DNA from: CAWIUB01 sp963839995
Lineage (GTDB): Bacteria > Actinomycetota > Actinomycetes > Mycobacteriales > Jatrophihabitantaceae
Direction: 5' to 3'
Assembly: GCA_963839995.1 (NCBI GenBank)
Contig: CAWIXH010000001.1
Location: 601,726-665,725 of the forward strand
Length of the DNA stretch: 64,000 nucleotides
In this document: piece by piece, positions 1 through 9,904 of the stretch
Layout: each line of letters begins with the position of its first letter
How positions within the stretch are numbered: the first letter of the stretch is position 1
Notes under the pieces: generated by a model
What the model was told of the DNA's origin: nothing
The model's database searches: none
The model's input: the letters and a program-made list of their open reading frames with translations, nothing else
Made by a program: the position numbers and the translations under genes

Positions 1-2
1 GG

Positions 3-242
3 CGCAAGTTCGATCCGGAGTTCCGCGGGGGGGCGGTCCGGGTCTGGCGTGAGACGGGTAAGCCGATCGCGCAGGTCGCTCGTGATCTTGGGATTAACGA
101 GGGCACGTTGGGCAACTGGATCGCGCGTGAGCAGGCGGCCCGGGACGGCTCCGATGGCCTCTCGCGTGATGATCTGGCCGAGCTGAAGCGGCTGCGCGCT
201 GAGAACGCGGAGCTGCGGATGGAGCGCGCCGGTCGCTGGTAG
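3..242 (+). pseudogene. IS3-family OrfA remnant
   Basis: The frame opening at the window edge encodes the IS3-type OrfA helix-turn-helix (FRGGAVRVWRETGKPIAQVA, then DLGINEGTLGNW) and the start of the leucine-zipper segment (LKRLRAENAELRMER). In intact OrfA proteins this zipper continues into a DVLKR-like tail and a frameshift into OrfB. Here it ends abruptly in AGRW and a stop, and no OrfB sequence follows. The 5' end lies outside the window. This is a truncated remnant. The 243-610 stretch behind it holds no gene I can recognise. Confidence 0.8.
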
Positions 243-610
243 TCGAGATCCCCCCGAAGCCTGGCAAGTTAGAACGGAAGAGCTTACGTATCTTTGCGCT
301 TCCAGCGGCGTGGTTTACGAGCTGGCTCGCAGTGCGCAAACCGTCGATAGCACGCAGGTCAACGAGCCGTGTCACGCGTATCGGATGTTCTGCCGTGCTG
401 GAGACGGTCTGGCGCAGTTGGCCTACCCTTCACCGGGCATTTCGTCCGGCGGGGCTTGCCTACCCTGGCGATCCACCGCTCGCACGCGTCGGCACCGTTG
501 GTCAGCGTCCAGTCGCAGTTCCTCTATTGGAACGCATGCGGCGGACCGGTGCTGCACCGGGCGAGTGGCGAGGACCCGGAGTGTATGTACCTTAACGGTT
601 ACTTATCTAG

Positions 611-955
611 ATGGTTACGCTGTCGGGTGTGGACGCGGTGCTGCAGGCGTTGGCCGACGAGAGCCGGCGCACGGTGCTCGAGATACTGCGCGATCACCCG
701 GCCACGGCCGGCGAACTGGCCGAGGCATTGCCCATCGCGCGACCGGGCGTCTCGCGGCACCTGCGGGTCCTGCGGGCGGCGGGGCTTGTGGAGGTCGAGC
801 GGCGGGCCCAATGGCGGATCTACCGGCTGCGACCAGAGCCGCTCGCCGAGGTGGACACCTGGCTGGGGCGTTACCGCGCGTTGTGGGAGCAGCGCCTCGA
901 CACCCTGCACACCGAGATCGCCCGCGGGAAGCGGGAGAGAAGGAGAACGAGATGA
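611..955 (+). CDS. ArsR-family HTH transcriptional regulator
   Basis: A 114-residue protein with the whole winged-helix fold of ArsR/SmtB regulators: the opening LQALADESRRTVLEIL, the DNA-recognition stretch GVSRHLRVLRAAGLVEVE, and the wing WRIYRLRP. No cysteine metal-site motif is present, so it belongs to the non-metal type usually paired with an SRPBCC (AHSA1) effector gene. The next gene starts at 952, overlapping the stop codon, and is exactly such an SRPBCC gene, although truncated. The regulator probably repressed that operon; its target gene is no longer intact. Confidence 0.9.
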   Translation: MVTLSGVDAVLQALADESRRTVLEILRDHPATAGELAEALPIARPGVSRHLRVLRAAGLVEVERRAQWRIYRLRPEPLAEVDTWLGRYRALWEQRLDTLHTEIARGKRERRRTR

Positions 956-1128
956 GTCGAATCCTCGGCAGCATGCGTCGCATCGACGACAAGCGTGGCG
1001 CGGTGCGCATGGAGGACGTCTACGACACCGATATCGCCGATCTCTGGTCGGCCATCACCGAGCCGGACCGCCTGGCCCGCTGGATCGCCACCGTCGAGGG
1101 CGACCTGCGGGTCGGGGGCACCGTGCAG
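952..1128 (+). pseudogene. SRPBCC/AHSA1-type protein, N-terminal fragment
   Basis: The ATG overlaps the ArsR stop codon, indicating translational coupling. The first ~59 residues match the beginning of an AHSA1-type SRPBCC domain (VYDTDIADLWSAITEPDRLARW, which would form the first strand and helix). Homology stops near 1128, after GGTVQT, and the same frame then runs into unrelated sequence. A deletion has fused it, out of frame, to another gene fragment (1130-1510). The family binds small hydrophobic ligands; no function can remain in this piece. Confidence 0.75.
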
Positions 1129-1129
1129 A

Positions 1130-1510
1130 CGCAAGCACCTGCATCCCCCGCACGACACCTTCCCGGGCGAGGTGTTCTTGCGTCTCGCGGGCGAGGCGCT
1201 CGAGCAGGCCGAAGCCGGACGCGACAACCCAGTCGCCTACGAGGGGTTGCTGGACCGGTGCCTGGTCGAGCATCGATTCATGGGACGCGAGAATCGCAAG
1301 ATCCAGTTCGCGATCCTGGCAGGCGCCGCGGCTCGCGGAGGCATCGAGCCGGACCTGCTAGACGAGGTCATCTGGTGGCAGACCGACGACTTCTGGTTCT
1401 ACGCCCTGGCGGCCGCCGTGGCGGCCGTGATCCGGGCCTGCGCCGAGCGGACCGGCCAACCCATGTCAGCCGTCACCGACCGGCTCGCGGCCCGCACCTT
1501 GCACACCTGA
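1130..1510 (+). pseudogene. C-terminal fragment of an unrecognised gene
   Basis: A coding-like frame of about 126 codons begins at the deletion junction and ends at the stop at 1508-1510. It reads HPPHDTFPGEVFLRLAGEAL, later IWWQTDDFWFYALAAAVAAV, and ends near RLAARTLHT. It is helix-rich and alanine-rich with no motif I recognise, and it has no start of its own. It is in a different frame from the SRPBCC fragment upstream, so the pair cannot make a fusion protein. Likely the 3' end of a separate gene brought here by a deletion of unknown size. Confidence 0.5.
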
Positions 1511-1606
1511 CTAATCAGCGCAGCCGCCGTCGTGTCACCGGCTCCGGAGCCGGATGCCTAGGCAAGACGGCCTGCCTCTGGTCGGCGTGCAGCTCGGCGG
1601 CCTACC

Positions 1607-2467
1607 CTACGCGGTGAGGTCCTTGTTCTCGGGGACGAACTGGCTGGCTGTGAAGCTCGCGCCCTGCGGGTCGTTGATCACTGCGACTTTGGCCCAAGGG
1701 GCGTCCATGGGGCCGCTGACGACGTGGCCGCCGAGCTCGCGCGCCTTGGCTGCGACCGCGGCGGCGTCGTCGACGGCGAAGGTCACGCCCCAGTGCGCCG
1801 CGGTGTCGGAGTCGCCGTCGGCGCTCGGATTCAGCGCGGCGACGACGTCGATGAATCCCTCGGGTGCACCCATCTGCGCCATCTGCTCGCGCAGGCCGGG
1901 GGTCTTCTGTTCGAGGTGATCGCCGTAGCCGGGCAGAGTCCACATGACACCGGCGGGGATGGCCAGCGTCTTCCACCCGAACACGGCGCCGTAAAACGCC
2001 TCAGCAGCGGCGCGGTCTCGGGTGGTGAGGGTGTTGAAGTTCAGGCAGCCGTGTTCGTTGACGACCGTCGCCCCTGTGTGGCTGCGCGGTTGCCAGATGC
2101 AGAACGCGGCGCCTTCCGGATCGGTCAGGACGGCCATTCGCCCTGCGTCCATGACGTCGAAGGGCGCCGTTGCTACTCCGCCGCCAGCAGCACCGGCTTT
2201 CGCCGCCGTCTCCTCCGCGTTGTCGACCCAGATGTAGGTGTTCCACATCGCCGCGGGTGGCGCGCCGTCGAGGACGGACCCGATCGCTGCCACATCGCCG
2301 CCTCGGATGCGGGCCATGAAGTACTTGCCCGGCGACCCGGGCGGCATGGCGTCCTCGAACGCCCAGCCGAATAGGCCGCCGTAGAAGGAGCACGCCGCGT
2401 CAGGGTCGGGTTGGCTGGTATCGATCCAGCAGGGAACTCCGGGGATGTACCCGTCTCGCTCGGCCAT
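1607..2467 (-). CDS. VOC-superfamily protein with two glyoxalase-like domains
   Basis: 286 residues made of two vicinal-oxygen-chelate modules. The first (residues ~8-125) opens with PCWIDTSQPDPDAACSFYGG and ends with TDPEGAAFCIWQP. The second (~140-280) opens with CLNFNTLTTRDRAAAEAFYG and ends with NDPQGASFTASQF. This tandem arrangement is common in actinobacterial VOC proteins annotated as glyoxalase or bleomycin-resistance related; the substrate is not predictable. The gene is monocistronic and looks intact. Confidence 0.88.
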   Translation of the reverse strand: MAERDGYIPGVPCWIDTSQPDPDAACSFYGGLFGWAFEDAMPPGSPGKYFMARIRGGDVAAIGSVLDGAPPAAMWNTYIWVDNAEETAAKAGAAGGGVATAPFDVMDAGRMAVLTDPEGAAFCIWQPRSHTGATVVNEHGCLNFNTLTTRDRAAAEAFYGAVFGWKTLAIPAGVMWTLPGYGDHLEQKTPGLREQMAQMGAPEGFIDVVAALNPSADGDSDTAAHWGVTFAVDDAAAVAAKARELGGHVVSGPMDAPWAKVAVINDPQGASFTASQFVPENKDLTA

Positions 2468-3157
2468 GATCGTCTCCCATCCGTCCGGTCTCGTGTCAGC
2501 GAAGCGTACGAAACACCACCGACAACGCGGCGACAGAACCTGGGGGCACGAGGCTCACGCCGTTCGCCGCGCGGGTACCTGGCTGCTGCAGTAGAACGTC
2601 GCCAGCCTCCGGCCAGCGCGCCTTCGGCGGTGAGCTCTTGCTCCACGCCGCATCGTCGGCGATCTACACCCGAACTCGCGCTCGCAGAAGCTCGGGCTCA
2701 GCTCGGTCCCAAGCCCGTGAACACGGCTGACCGAGGTGTTCGAGCAGACCGGCCGCGCCGAGTCGGCGCTAGGCGCGGCACCGGAGATCAGAATCGGGCT
2801 GAGGTCGAGTTCGTCAGCTGGGGATCATGATGCGGCCAGCCGCATGTTCATGCCTTTGGCGCGACGATGAGTTCCGCCGTGCTGGTGCGTCTGCCCTGCA
2901 AGCAACGAGCCCGACCACGAGGTGCACGCCATGGGAATTGGTCCGCTAGAGGGCTAAGTCCTCTAGAGCATGTGGACAAGTTGTCTGAGGCCTGATCGGC
3001 GCCCTGATCGAGACCGGCGCGCAGCCCCGGCCGAGCCCAGCTTGAGGTCCGGAAAGCGGTCGTTTGCCGTCACCGAGCCCGGGCGGCCGTGGTTGCTGTG
3101 TCGCTGGCTCCCGACCGCCGTCGACCGGCCTGGTCGCCGCGGCGATACTCTGTCTGC
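2468..3157. other. Gene-free stretch
   Basis: About 690 bases between the VOC gene and the antitoxin-like gene. Open frames exist on both strands but none resembles a known family or has a convincing ribosome-binding site. The only clear structure is a small perfect hairpin at 2946-2966. Confidence 0.5.
2946..2966. other. Perfect 7-bp inverted repeat
   Basis: CTAGAGG and CCTCTAG are separated by the 7-base loop GCTAAGT. It lies about 190 bases upstream of the antitoxin-like gene. It could be an operator or a short terminator without a U-tract; nothing in the sequence decides which. Confidence 0.35.
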
Positions 3158-3406
3158 ATGAGTACGCCGGACGCGGCCGACGAGTGGGATCTCACCGTTC
3201 CCGTTGACGAGGCGGAGCTGCTGGCCGAGTTGCGTCGGCATGGGGTCTACCCGGGCCAGCGGGTGCATATGCGTGTCGTTCACGAGCAGCACGACGCCGG
3301 TGGTGGCGTGGAGTTTCGCGGATCACTGGCCGGCTTCCCGGAGCCGACCTGGGAGGACTTCGCGCACGCGAGTGCGGCAGCTCGCGGCGACTTCACCGTC
3401 ACGTGA
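3158..3406 (+). CDS. Small antitoxin-like protein upstream of a PIN toxin
   Basis: 82 residues starting MSTPDAADEWDLTVPVDEAE. The protein has an acidic N-terminus, a short basic middle (LRRHGVYPGQRVHMRVV) and the segment FRGSLAGFPEPTWEDFAHAS, which resembles the C-terminal toxin-binding tails of PIN-associated antitoxins. I do not recognise a named family. The role is inferred from the 4-base overlap (GTGA) with the PIN-domain gene that follows, the usual layout of type II toxin-antitoxin pairs. Confidence 0.6.
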   Translation: MSTPDAADEWDLTVPVDEAELLAELRRHGVYPGQRVHMRVVHEQHDAGGGVEFRGSLAGFPEPTWEDFAHASAAARGDFTVT

Positions 3407-3794
3407 GAGTCCTCGCCGACTCGCACGCGTTGGTTTGGTACGGACACGACTCCCCTAAACTGTCCCAGCGGGCCCGCGCCGCACTCGGCGACGCCATCGC
3501 CACAGACGGCCTGGTGATCTCAGTCGTGTCCCTGGTCGAGCTGTGGTACGTCACCCAAACCACGCACGGCGTGAGCATCGAAGAACTGGCCGTCCTGCGG
3601 CGACATGTGACGAACGCACCGACGATGCACATCCACCCGATCGACGAGCCTGTGGCGGATGCTTTCACCAAGATCGACCGCGCGGCGATACGCGACCCAT
3701 GGGATCGCTTCATCATCGCCAGGTGCTCAGCCTTCCGCTCGTTACCCGTGACGACCTCATCCACGAATCGGGCCTGGTCGACACGATCTGGTAA
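3403..3794 (+). pseudogene. PIN-domain toxin gene, frameshifted
   Basis: Starts at GTG 3403 overlapping the antitoxin stop. It encodes the PIN (VapC-type) RNase order of acidic residues: VLADSHALVWYGHDSPKLS with the first Asp, then SVVSLVELWYV with the conserved Glu, then AIRDPWDRFIIA with the third acidic site. After position ~3720 the expected C-terminus (LPLVTRDDLIHESGLVDTIW) continues in another frame, up to the stop at 3792-3794. A small deletion near 3719-3725 explains this. As written, the protein loses its last active-site acid, so the toxin is probably inactive unless the shift is a sequencing error. Confidence 0.75.
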
Positions 3795-3959
3795 CACTCG
3801 CCCCAGCAGGTGCGCTCGGCGCTCGGCGCCGCACGCAGTCAGCGACACACCCCTTCGGGCACCAGCTTCGGCAGCGATGCCGACGCGGCGCGTTCACGGT
3901 CTCGCCACTCGGCAGCGTTGGAACGCTTCATGCAGCGTGTCGCCCGCCGCGCCGGCCTA

Positions 3960-4497
3960 GACAAGAAGATCGGCACGCTACCCGTGCGGCATGCTTTCAT
4001 CCCCGCCGCCCTCGACGCGTTCTCCGTGATCGAGCTCGGCAGTCGCTACGTCCACATCCTGACGAACCCTGACGGCCCGTGGACCACCCAGCAAGCCCGC
4101 AATCTCCTCGCTGACCTCGGCGATCGAGCCGGACGGTTCCTGTTCCTCGTACGGGATCGAGCCGACCAGTTCACCAACTCATTCGACATGGTCCTCGCCG
4201 ACTCGGGCGTCAACGTCGTCAAGATCCCACCGCGATGCCCGCAAGCGCACTGCTACGCCGAACGGTTCGTACGAACGGTCACAGCCGAACTCACCGACCG
4301 GATGCGGATCGTTGGCCAGCGACATCTTCCTCTGCTCCTCGACGAATATGTCCGGCACTACAACACCCAACGACCCCACCGCGGCCGGCAACGCTGCCCG
4401 CCAAAGCCCGAGGACCCCATACACGACCACCGGCGCGCATCGTGCGGCGACCGATCCTCGGCGGCCTAATCAACGAATACCAACGAGCCGTCCAAGC
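3960..4497 (+). pseudogene. DDE (rve) integrase-core transposase remnant
   Basis: The stretch SRYVHILTNPDGPWTTQQAR, then RDRADQFTNSFD, then KIPPRCPQAHCYAERFVRTV and YVRHYNTQRPHRG, is the classical rve integrase core with its second Asp and final Glu. A few codons appear deleted before NPDGPW. After ~4435 the expected tail (RRPILGGLINEYQRA) continues in another frame. The 5' part of the gene is missing. It is a decayed copy of the IS481/IS3-like group; no terminal repeats are visible. Confidence 0.7.
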
Positions 4498-4680
4498 CAT
4501 AGACCGTCACCGGCCGAGTATTGGAACCCCACACGATGTGGCGTGGCCGCTGGGCGTGTGGCCGTATCGGAGGTGACCAACGCTCTCGTCGGCGACGTTG
4601 ACGGCAGCGCCCTCTAGGGATCGGCGAGGATCCGTGACACAATCCTGCGACGCGCGGAGCGTGACCGGGGGGTTGGCGCA

Positions 4681-6112
4681 GTGACAGAGCATGGTTGGCG
4701 GTTCAACCCGCCCCCAGGGTGGCCGCCGCTGCCACCGGGCTGGCAACCCCCTGAGGGCTGGACCCCGAACCCCAGCTGGGCTGCGGCGCCCGAGGGCTGG
4801 TCGTTCTGGATTCCCGACGGCCAGCCGACCCAGGTCCTTGAGCCACTGCCACGTCACGCCACGGGCAACCGGACCCACGCTGTGCGGTGGGTCCTTGGCG
4901 GCGTGGCGGGGGTGGCGCTGCTCGGCGGCGCGCTCGCCGGATGGGCGAGCCTGCTCGTCGTCGCCGGACTCCTGACCGTTATCGTCGCGGTGGTCGCGCT
5001 GGTACGCGGCGCGCTCCCGTGGCTGCGGTTGAAGAACCGGGCGGCGGCAAGCGTCGTGGGCGGTGTCGGGCTCGCCGTGCTGATCATCGGCTGCACCCTT
5101 GCCCCCGCCCAGTCCAGCAACACCGCCTCACCTGCCCGGTCATCAGCGGCAACCCCCACGGCAGCCGCGAGTACCCCGCCCACACCGTCCTTGAGTCCTT
5201 CGCCGTCTCCGAGTTCGGCCGCGATCGCACCCGTCGGGTCCGCGTTGGCCATCGTCGCGGTGCTGCCAGTGAAGGGACGCAGCCCAAAGGCCGGATACAG
5301 CCGTGACGCGTTCGGTCCCGCCTGGGCGGACCTGAACCACAACGGCTGCGACACCCGCAACGACATGCTCCGCCGTGACCTCAACCCGGTCACCGTGACC
5401 GCGGCGACCAGAGGCTGCGTCGTCACCACCGGTGTGCTCGCCGACCCGTACACCGCCACGACCATCCGCTTCCTCCGCGGCGACGCGACCAGCCGCCAAG
5501 TCGAGGTTGACCACGTCGTCGCCCTCGCCGACGCCTGGCAGACCGGCGCCCAACACTGGACCACCGCGCAGCGTGAGGCATTCGGCCAACGACCCGCTCG
5601 AACTGCTCGCCGTCGACGGAGCCACCAACGACGCCAAGGGCGACGGCGACGCCGCGACCTGGCTGCCACCGAACAAGGCGTTCCGCTGCGCCTACGTCGC
5701 CCGGCAGGTCAGCATCAAGCACAAGTACCGACTGTGGGTCACCGCGGCTGAACAGGCCGCCATGCGCCGCGTGCTCGCCACCTGCCCGACCCAGCCCCTC
5801 GTCACCGCAGCCGCCGCGACCAAACCCGCAGCGGCAACCGCGTCGACGATCGCGCCACCCCCGCGCGTCACCGCCGAAGCTGCGCCCCCGGCCGCGCCCG
5901 GCACCACCAAAGCCGCGCCGCCTCCGGTGCCCGTCACCTCGCCCGCCGCCGACTGCACCCCCGGCTACGACCCGTGCATCCCCCCAGGCCCCGACGTCGA
6001 CTGCGCCGGTGGGTCCGGCGACGGCCCCCGCTACGTCCAAGGGCCAATACGCGTCACCGGAAGCGACCCCTACGGCCTCGACCGGGACCACGACGGCATC
6101 GGCTGCGAATAG
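4681..6112 (+). pseudogene. Membrane-anchored DUF1524 (HNH-type) nuclease gene with excalibur tail, frameshifted
   Basis: The reading begins with a DUF2510-like Trp/Pro-rich domain (FNPPPGWPPLPPGWQPPEGW, residues ~6-50). Three hydrophobic segments follow (~70-145), then a Ser/Thr/Pro linker and a DUF1524 GmrSD C-terminal-type nuclease domain with the motif VEVDHVVALADAWQTGAQ. Near 5587 the frame shifts by one G (AFGQR instead of AFANDPLELLAVDG) and the domain continues intact through GDGDAATWLPPNKAFRCAYV. A Pro/Ala linker and an excalibur-type calcium site (YGLDRDHDGIGCE) end the protein. Either a pseudogene or a one-base error in a GG run. Likely an extracytoplasmic nuclease when intact. Confidence 0.8.
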
Positions 6113-6598
6113 TCGCGGCAGCACAAACGCGAAGTCGCGGCTTCAACGTCAACTTGGAATTCAGGATTTGCGTACGACTCGGATTGAGCTGGATTCTCAC
6201 GCGGGTCTGGATCGAGCGTTGCCAGGTGGGCTGTCACCCCGCCATGGCTGGGAAAGGGCTACAAGGATCAATGCGGATGTTCACCGCCAGTCGAAAACCT
6301 TGTAGCACTCCTCCAGTGGCGGCTACGTTCGCAGCACGCGCAAGTCGGGGACTGCCCCGCGCAGGAAACCGTCTGATTGAGACTGGCAGCGCGACGTTGC
6401 GCCTGGTCGTAGCGTCCGATGGGTGGTGCGGCGAGTTGGCTCGCGAACCGTCTGCCGACCTCGGGTTTGGCTTGAGATCGAGGCGCCAACTCGTCGTTCC
6501 CTGACCGCGGTGTGGCTCGAAAGACGCGCGAACTCGAGTCGGTCCGAAATCAGACATGCCCACCGCGGCCGTCATTGCGTATGTCGAAGGAGGTCGCG
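6113..6598. other. Gene-free stretch upstream of IS110 transposase
   Basis: No recognisable gene. Part of this stretch is probably the left non-coding end of the IS110 element. Elements of this family lack long inverted repeats, so I cannot set the boundary. Confidence 0.4.
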
Positions 6599-7881
6599 AT
6601 GGCCGGCATCATCATCGGTATCGACCCGCACAAGGGATCGCACACGGCGGTCGCTGTGGACGCCACGGAGGCCCTGCTGGGCAGGGTGAAGGTCCGCGCC
6701 AGCGTCGAGCAGGTCCGCCTGCTGCGCAGTTGGGCGCAGCACTGGCCAGAGCGCACGTGGGCGATCGAAGGCAGCCACGGACTGGGCCATCTGCTCGCGC
6801 AACAGCTACTCGCTCTCGGCGAGGACGTCGTCGACGTGCAACCGAAGCTCGCTGCCCGCGTGCGGTTGCTCAACACCGGCAAGGTCAACAAGAACGACCC
6901 CAACGACGCGCGGTCGGTAGCCGTCGCGGCCCTGCGCTCCCCGACGCACGACCGATCGTCCGCGACGACGACACGGCCGTGCTCAAGCTGTGGGCGCACC
7001 GCCACCGCGAGATCAGCCGCCGGCGCAACCGCGCCGTCTGCCAACTCCACTCACTGCTGTGCGACCTCGTACCCGGCGGGTTCGCCGGCGAGATCACCGT
7101 CGGGCTCGCCACCGCAGCGCTCGGGGACATCACGCCTCACGGCGTTGCCGACGAAGCAAGAATGCAGTTGGCACAGGACTTGCTCGACGAGATCCACCAA
7201 CTCGACGAACAACGCCGCGCCGTGAAAAAGCACCTCACCAAGCTGGTCGCCGCGTCGAAGACGACCGTCACCGACGTCTACGGCGTCGGCCCTGTCGTCG
7301 CCGCAACAGTGCTCGGCTATGTCGGCGACGTCCGCCGCTTTGCCAGCAAGGACGCCTTCGCCACGTACAACGCGACCGCGCCGATCGAGGCGTCGTCGGG
7401 CAACCGGAACGTGCACCGCCTGTCACTGCGGGGGAACCGGCGGATGAACCACGCGATCCACATGGCCGCCGTGACCCAGATCCGCTACCCCACCACGGAG
7501 GGCCGCGCCTACTACGACCGCAAGATCGCCGAAGGGATGCAACACCGCTCCGCACTGCGCGCGCTGAAGCGCAGGATCAGCGACGCCATCTACCGGCGAC
7601 TGCTCAAGGACGCGAACAAGCAACACCCGCAGGCAGGTAACGGTCCGGGAGGGCAATCGGGGAACGACTCTGTCTCCAGCGTGGCCGGCTCACACCCCGC
7701 AGCACCGGATCTTCGGACAAGCCACTCCCGGACCAGGACTCAGCCTACGACCGCGATGAAGAAGACGGACCTGACACCACTGCCGGTTCCTCGCAGGCGC
7801 CAAACCGGCCGGAGCGCAGCCGGTGTCAAGATGCAGCGCCCGCAGCCCGCGTCCTTTGCGGGCGAGGACGAACGATCTTGA
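6599..7881 (+). pseudogene. IS110-family transposase, frameshifted
   Basis: ATG 6599 follows a strong site (GAAGGAGG, 6586-6593). The N-terminal DEDD RuvC-like domain is clear: IIGIDPHKGSHTA, TWAIEGSHGLGH and NKNDPNDARSVAVAAL. Near 6945, in a run of C, the frame changes and continues with RPIVRDDDTAVLKLWAHRHR and the C-terminal Tnp_20 domain (VYGVGPVVAATVLGYVGDV and the nucleophile-bearing TAPIEASSGNRNVHRLSLRG). Restoring one C would reconnect both halves. Only a 1-bp deletion or sequencing error stands between this and a full-length recombinase. Confidence 0.85.
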
Positions 7882-8133
7882 CGCCAGCGAGCACCGGCCC
7901 ACACTCAAGCGCGCAAGAGCCGGCGAGAACCCTTGACACAAAGAGGTCTCTGATCTGCGCGCCGAAGGGATACGGGTCGCCGTAAGCAGATCAATCCATA
8001 GTGACCGCCAGGTCGTCCGGACAGATACACCAGTCGCAAGGCCACAAGCCCGAGATCATGCCGCACCAGCGCCGGAAGCGAACCCGCCGGTCAGACACGC
8101 CGACGACCTCCCCGGCACCTACAGGCTGCCGTC
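7882..8133. other. Non-coding stretch after IS110 transposase
   Basis: About 250 bases without a recognisable gene, probably including the right end of the IS110 element. Confidence 0.35.
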
Positions 8134-8842
8134 TTACAGGTCGGTGAGCTTCGCGCCGGCTCGTCCTGGGTCAGCCTTGTCCTGGAACACCTGCAGCAGC
8201 GCCGTGGCCTCCGCGCGATCCACGCAAGTGGAGGAGTTCCACGCCTCGATCCGCAGCTGATCGTCCAGCGGCTTGCCGATCACCTCGAGGATCGTTTCCT
8301 TGGCTGAGCGCACCGCGCGCTGAGAGTTCCTCAGTATCTGCCGAGCCAGCAGCTCGGTCTCCTCCAGCAGTCGATCGTCCGGCACCACTGTCGTTACCAG
8401 GTTGCATTGCACAGCCCGCTGGGCATCGATCGAACGAGCCCAGCATGGCCCGGTCTGACGCCACGCGCAGATCGCATGCCAGGGCCAACTCGAGGCCGCC
8501 CGCCAGAGCCCAGCCATTCACCGCGGCGATCACCGGCTTGTGGATCTCGTGCAGGCCCCGGGTCAGCCCACCCAAGCCCAGGTTAACGATCTCGCGCACC
8601 CTGCTCGGAGTCGCGTCGACACAGTTCGCTGGCACGTAGCTGCGCAGATCGGCACCCGCGCAGAACGCGTCGCCGGCCCCCGACAGGATCGCCACGTCGA
8701 CGTCGACGTCATCACGGAAATCCCGCCAGATACGACACAGCTCGTCATGCATCTCGGGATCGATCGCGTTCTTGGCCTCCGGTCGATTCAACGTGACGAA
8801 CGCGATCCGGTCTCGCTTGTCATACAGAACTGTCCCGAGCAC
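8134..8842 (-). pseudogene. Enoyl-CoA hydratase/isomerase family gene, internally deleted
   Basis: GTG 8842 is preceded by GGAGGTGAC. The crotonase fold opens normally (LYDKRDRIAFVTLNRPEAKN), has the first oxyanion-hole region (DAFCAGADLRSYVP) and the second (VNGWALAGGLELALACDLRV). After AMLGSFD, near 8430, roughly 30-40 codons normally present (the G-GTQRLPRLVG region) are missing and the frame changes. The C-terminal part resumes as DAQRAVQCNLVTTVVPDDRL and ends at 8134. An internal deletion with frameshift has inactivated it. The substrate is unknown. Confidence 0.8.
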
Positions 8843-9027
8843 GTCACCTCCACGAACAGTTGACCGGATGCTGTCACCACGCCGCGCCCGACCGTGCAGA
8901 AAAACCTGCCCGTTCGATACCCCGCAGCGACCGGCAAGCACAGGACCGCGCACACCCGCACAAGCTCACGGACAGAGCCGCGCCGCCACCTCCTCGTACC
9001 TGTAACCAGGTGTGCCGAAACACGGCT

Positions 9028-9360
9028 TCACCACCGCGCCCGGTGTCTACCTGACAGATCGTCGATCTCCGGAAGGTCGTGGAAAAGGCGCGGCAGGTAG
9101 TTGGGCGTCGACGGCTCCGGCAGCTCACCGGTCCGCTGCCACACCTCCAGCGCCTCCATGAACCCGCCAGTGCTGCCGTAGTAGCGCCCACCGATGAAGG
9201 TCGCCACCGCCGCCAGCGTGGCGATGACAGGGGGCGGCTCGTCGAAGTCCATCAGCACGCGCAGCGCGTCACCGCGAGCGCCGCCAGCGCGCAGCACCTG
9301 CACTGCAAGGTCCACATTCGGGTCATCCCGCGGGCTTAGCGGGTTGACCGAGTCGGCCAC
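9028..9360 (-). CDS. Hypothetical protein, 110 residues
   Basis: ATG 9360 is preceded by GGGGAG at good spacing, and codon use looks coding. The sequence begins MADSVNPLSPRDDPNVDLAV and contains FIGGRYYGSTGGFMEALEVW. No signal peptide, membrane segment or known motif is visible. I do not recognise the family. It stands alone, with debris on both sides. Confidence 0.5.
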   Translation of the reverse strand: MADSVNPLSPRDDPNVDLAVQVLRAGGARGDALRVLMDFDEPPPVIATLAAVATFIGGRYYGSTGGFMEALEVWQRTGELPEPSTPNYLPRLFHDLPEIDDLSGRHRARW

Positions 9361-9904
9361 GAGAATCTCCCCAGGTAGAGGGTGGGCATCACGCCACGTC
9401 GCCTTTCCGCTGTCCTCAACTCCCTTTGATTGAGTGCGTTCCTGCGAGTCGTACCCGTGCCGTACCGGAGGCGCGTCTCCTGACGCGTTAGGTAACGCCG
9501 TGCTTCATCCGCTGCGGCCTTCAGCGGGTCATGGCCCGACGTCGGGTGATCTGTCCGCGGTGTCGGGCAGGGCTGCGACGCTCCGCCAGGTCGGCGTGGG
9601 AATCCGGCGGCACGGCGCCTACCCTGCCCTACCGGCGATCTGACGCCCGCCGTGGCCGGACAGGGCGCCGCCCAGGGCTCCTCCGGCACCTCGGGCGGGG
9701 CGGGAGTCTCGTCCTGCCGCGGGAGGGATGCCGCAGGACGAGACTCAGCTGCTGGTGTACGCCGCGACCCGTGGGCTGGCCGTAATGGGCCGGGAGCGCC
9801 AGTGGTCATCATCGCCTCAGAACGCGTTTCTCGCGGGTAACCCGCGCCGACTAGCGAGATCTCCGCGCATCGTGGCGATGTCGTACGGGCGTTCGTCCGG
9901 GCGC
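9361..9904. other. Gene-free stretch
   Basis: About 540 bases downstream of the DivIVA gene. Open frames exist but none shows family resemblance; I see no terminator or repeat. Confidence 0.4.

Noticed and set aside
952..1617. SRPBCC protein extended with a long Arg-rich tail
   Set aside because: Family similarity ends at the deletion junction near 1128; beyond it the real coding frame is different.
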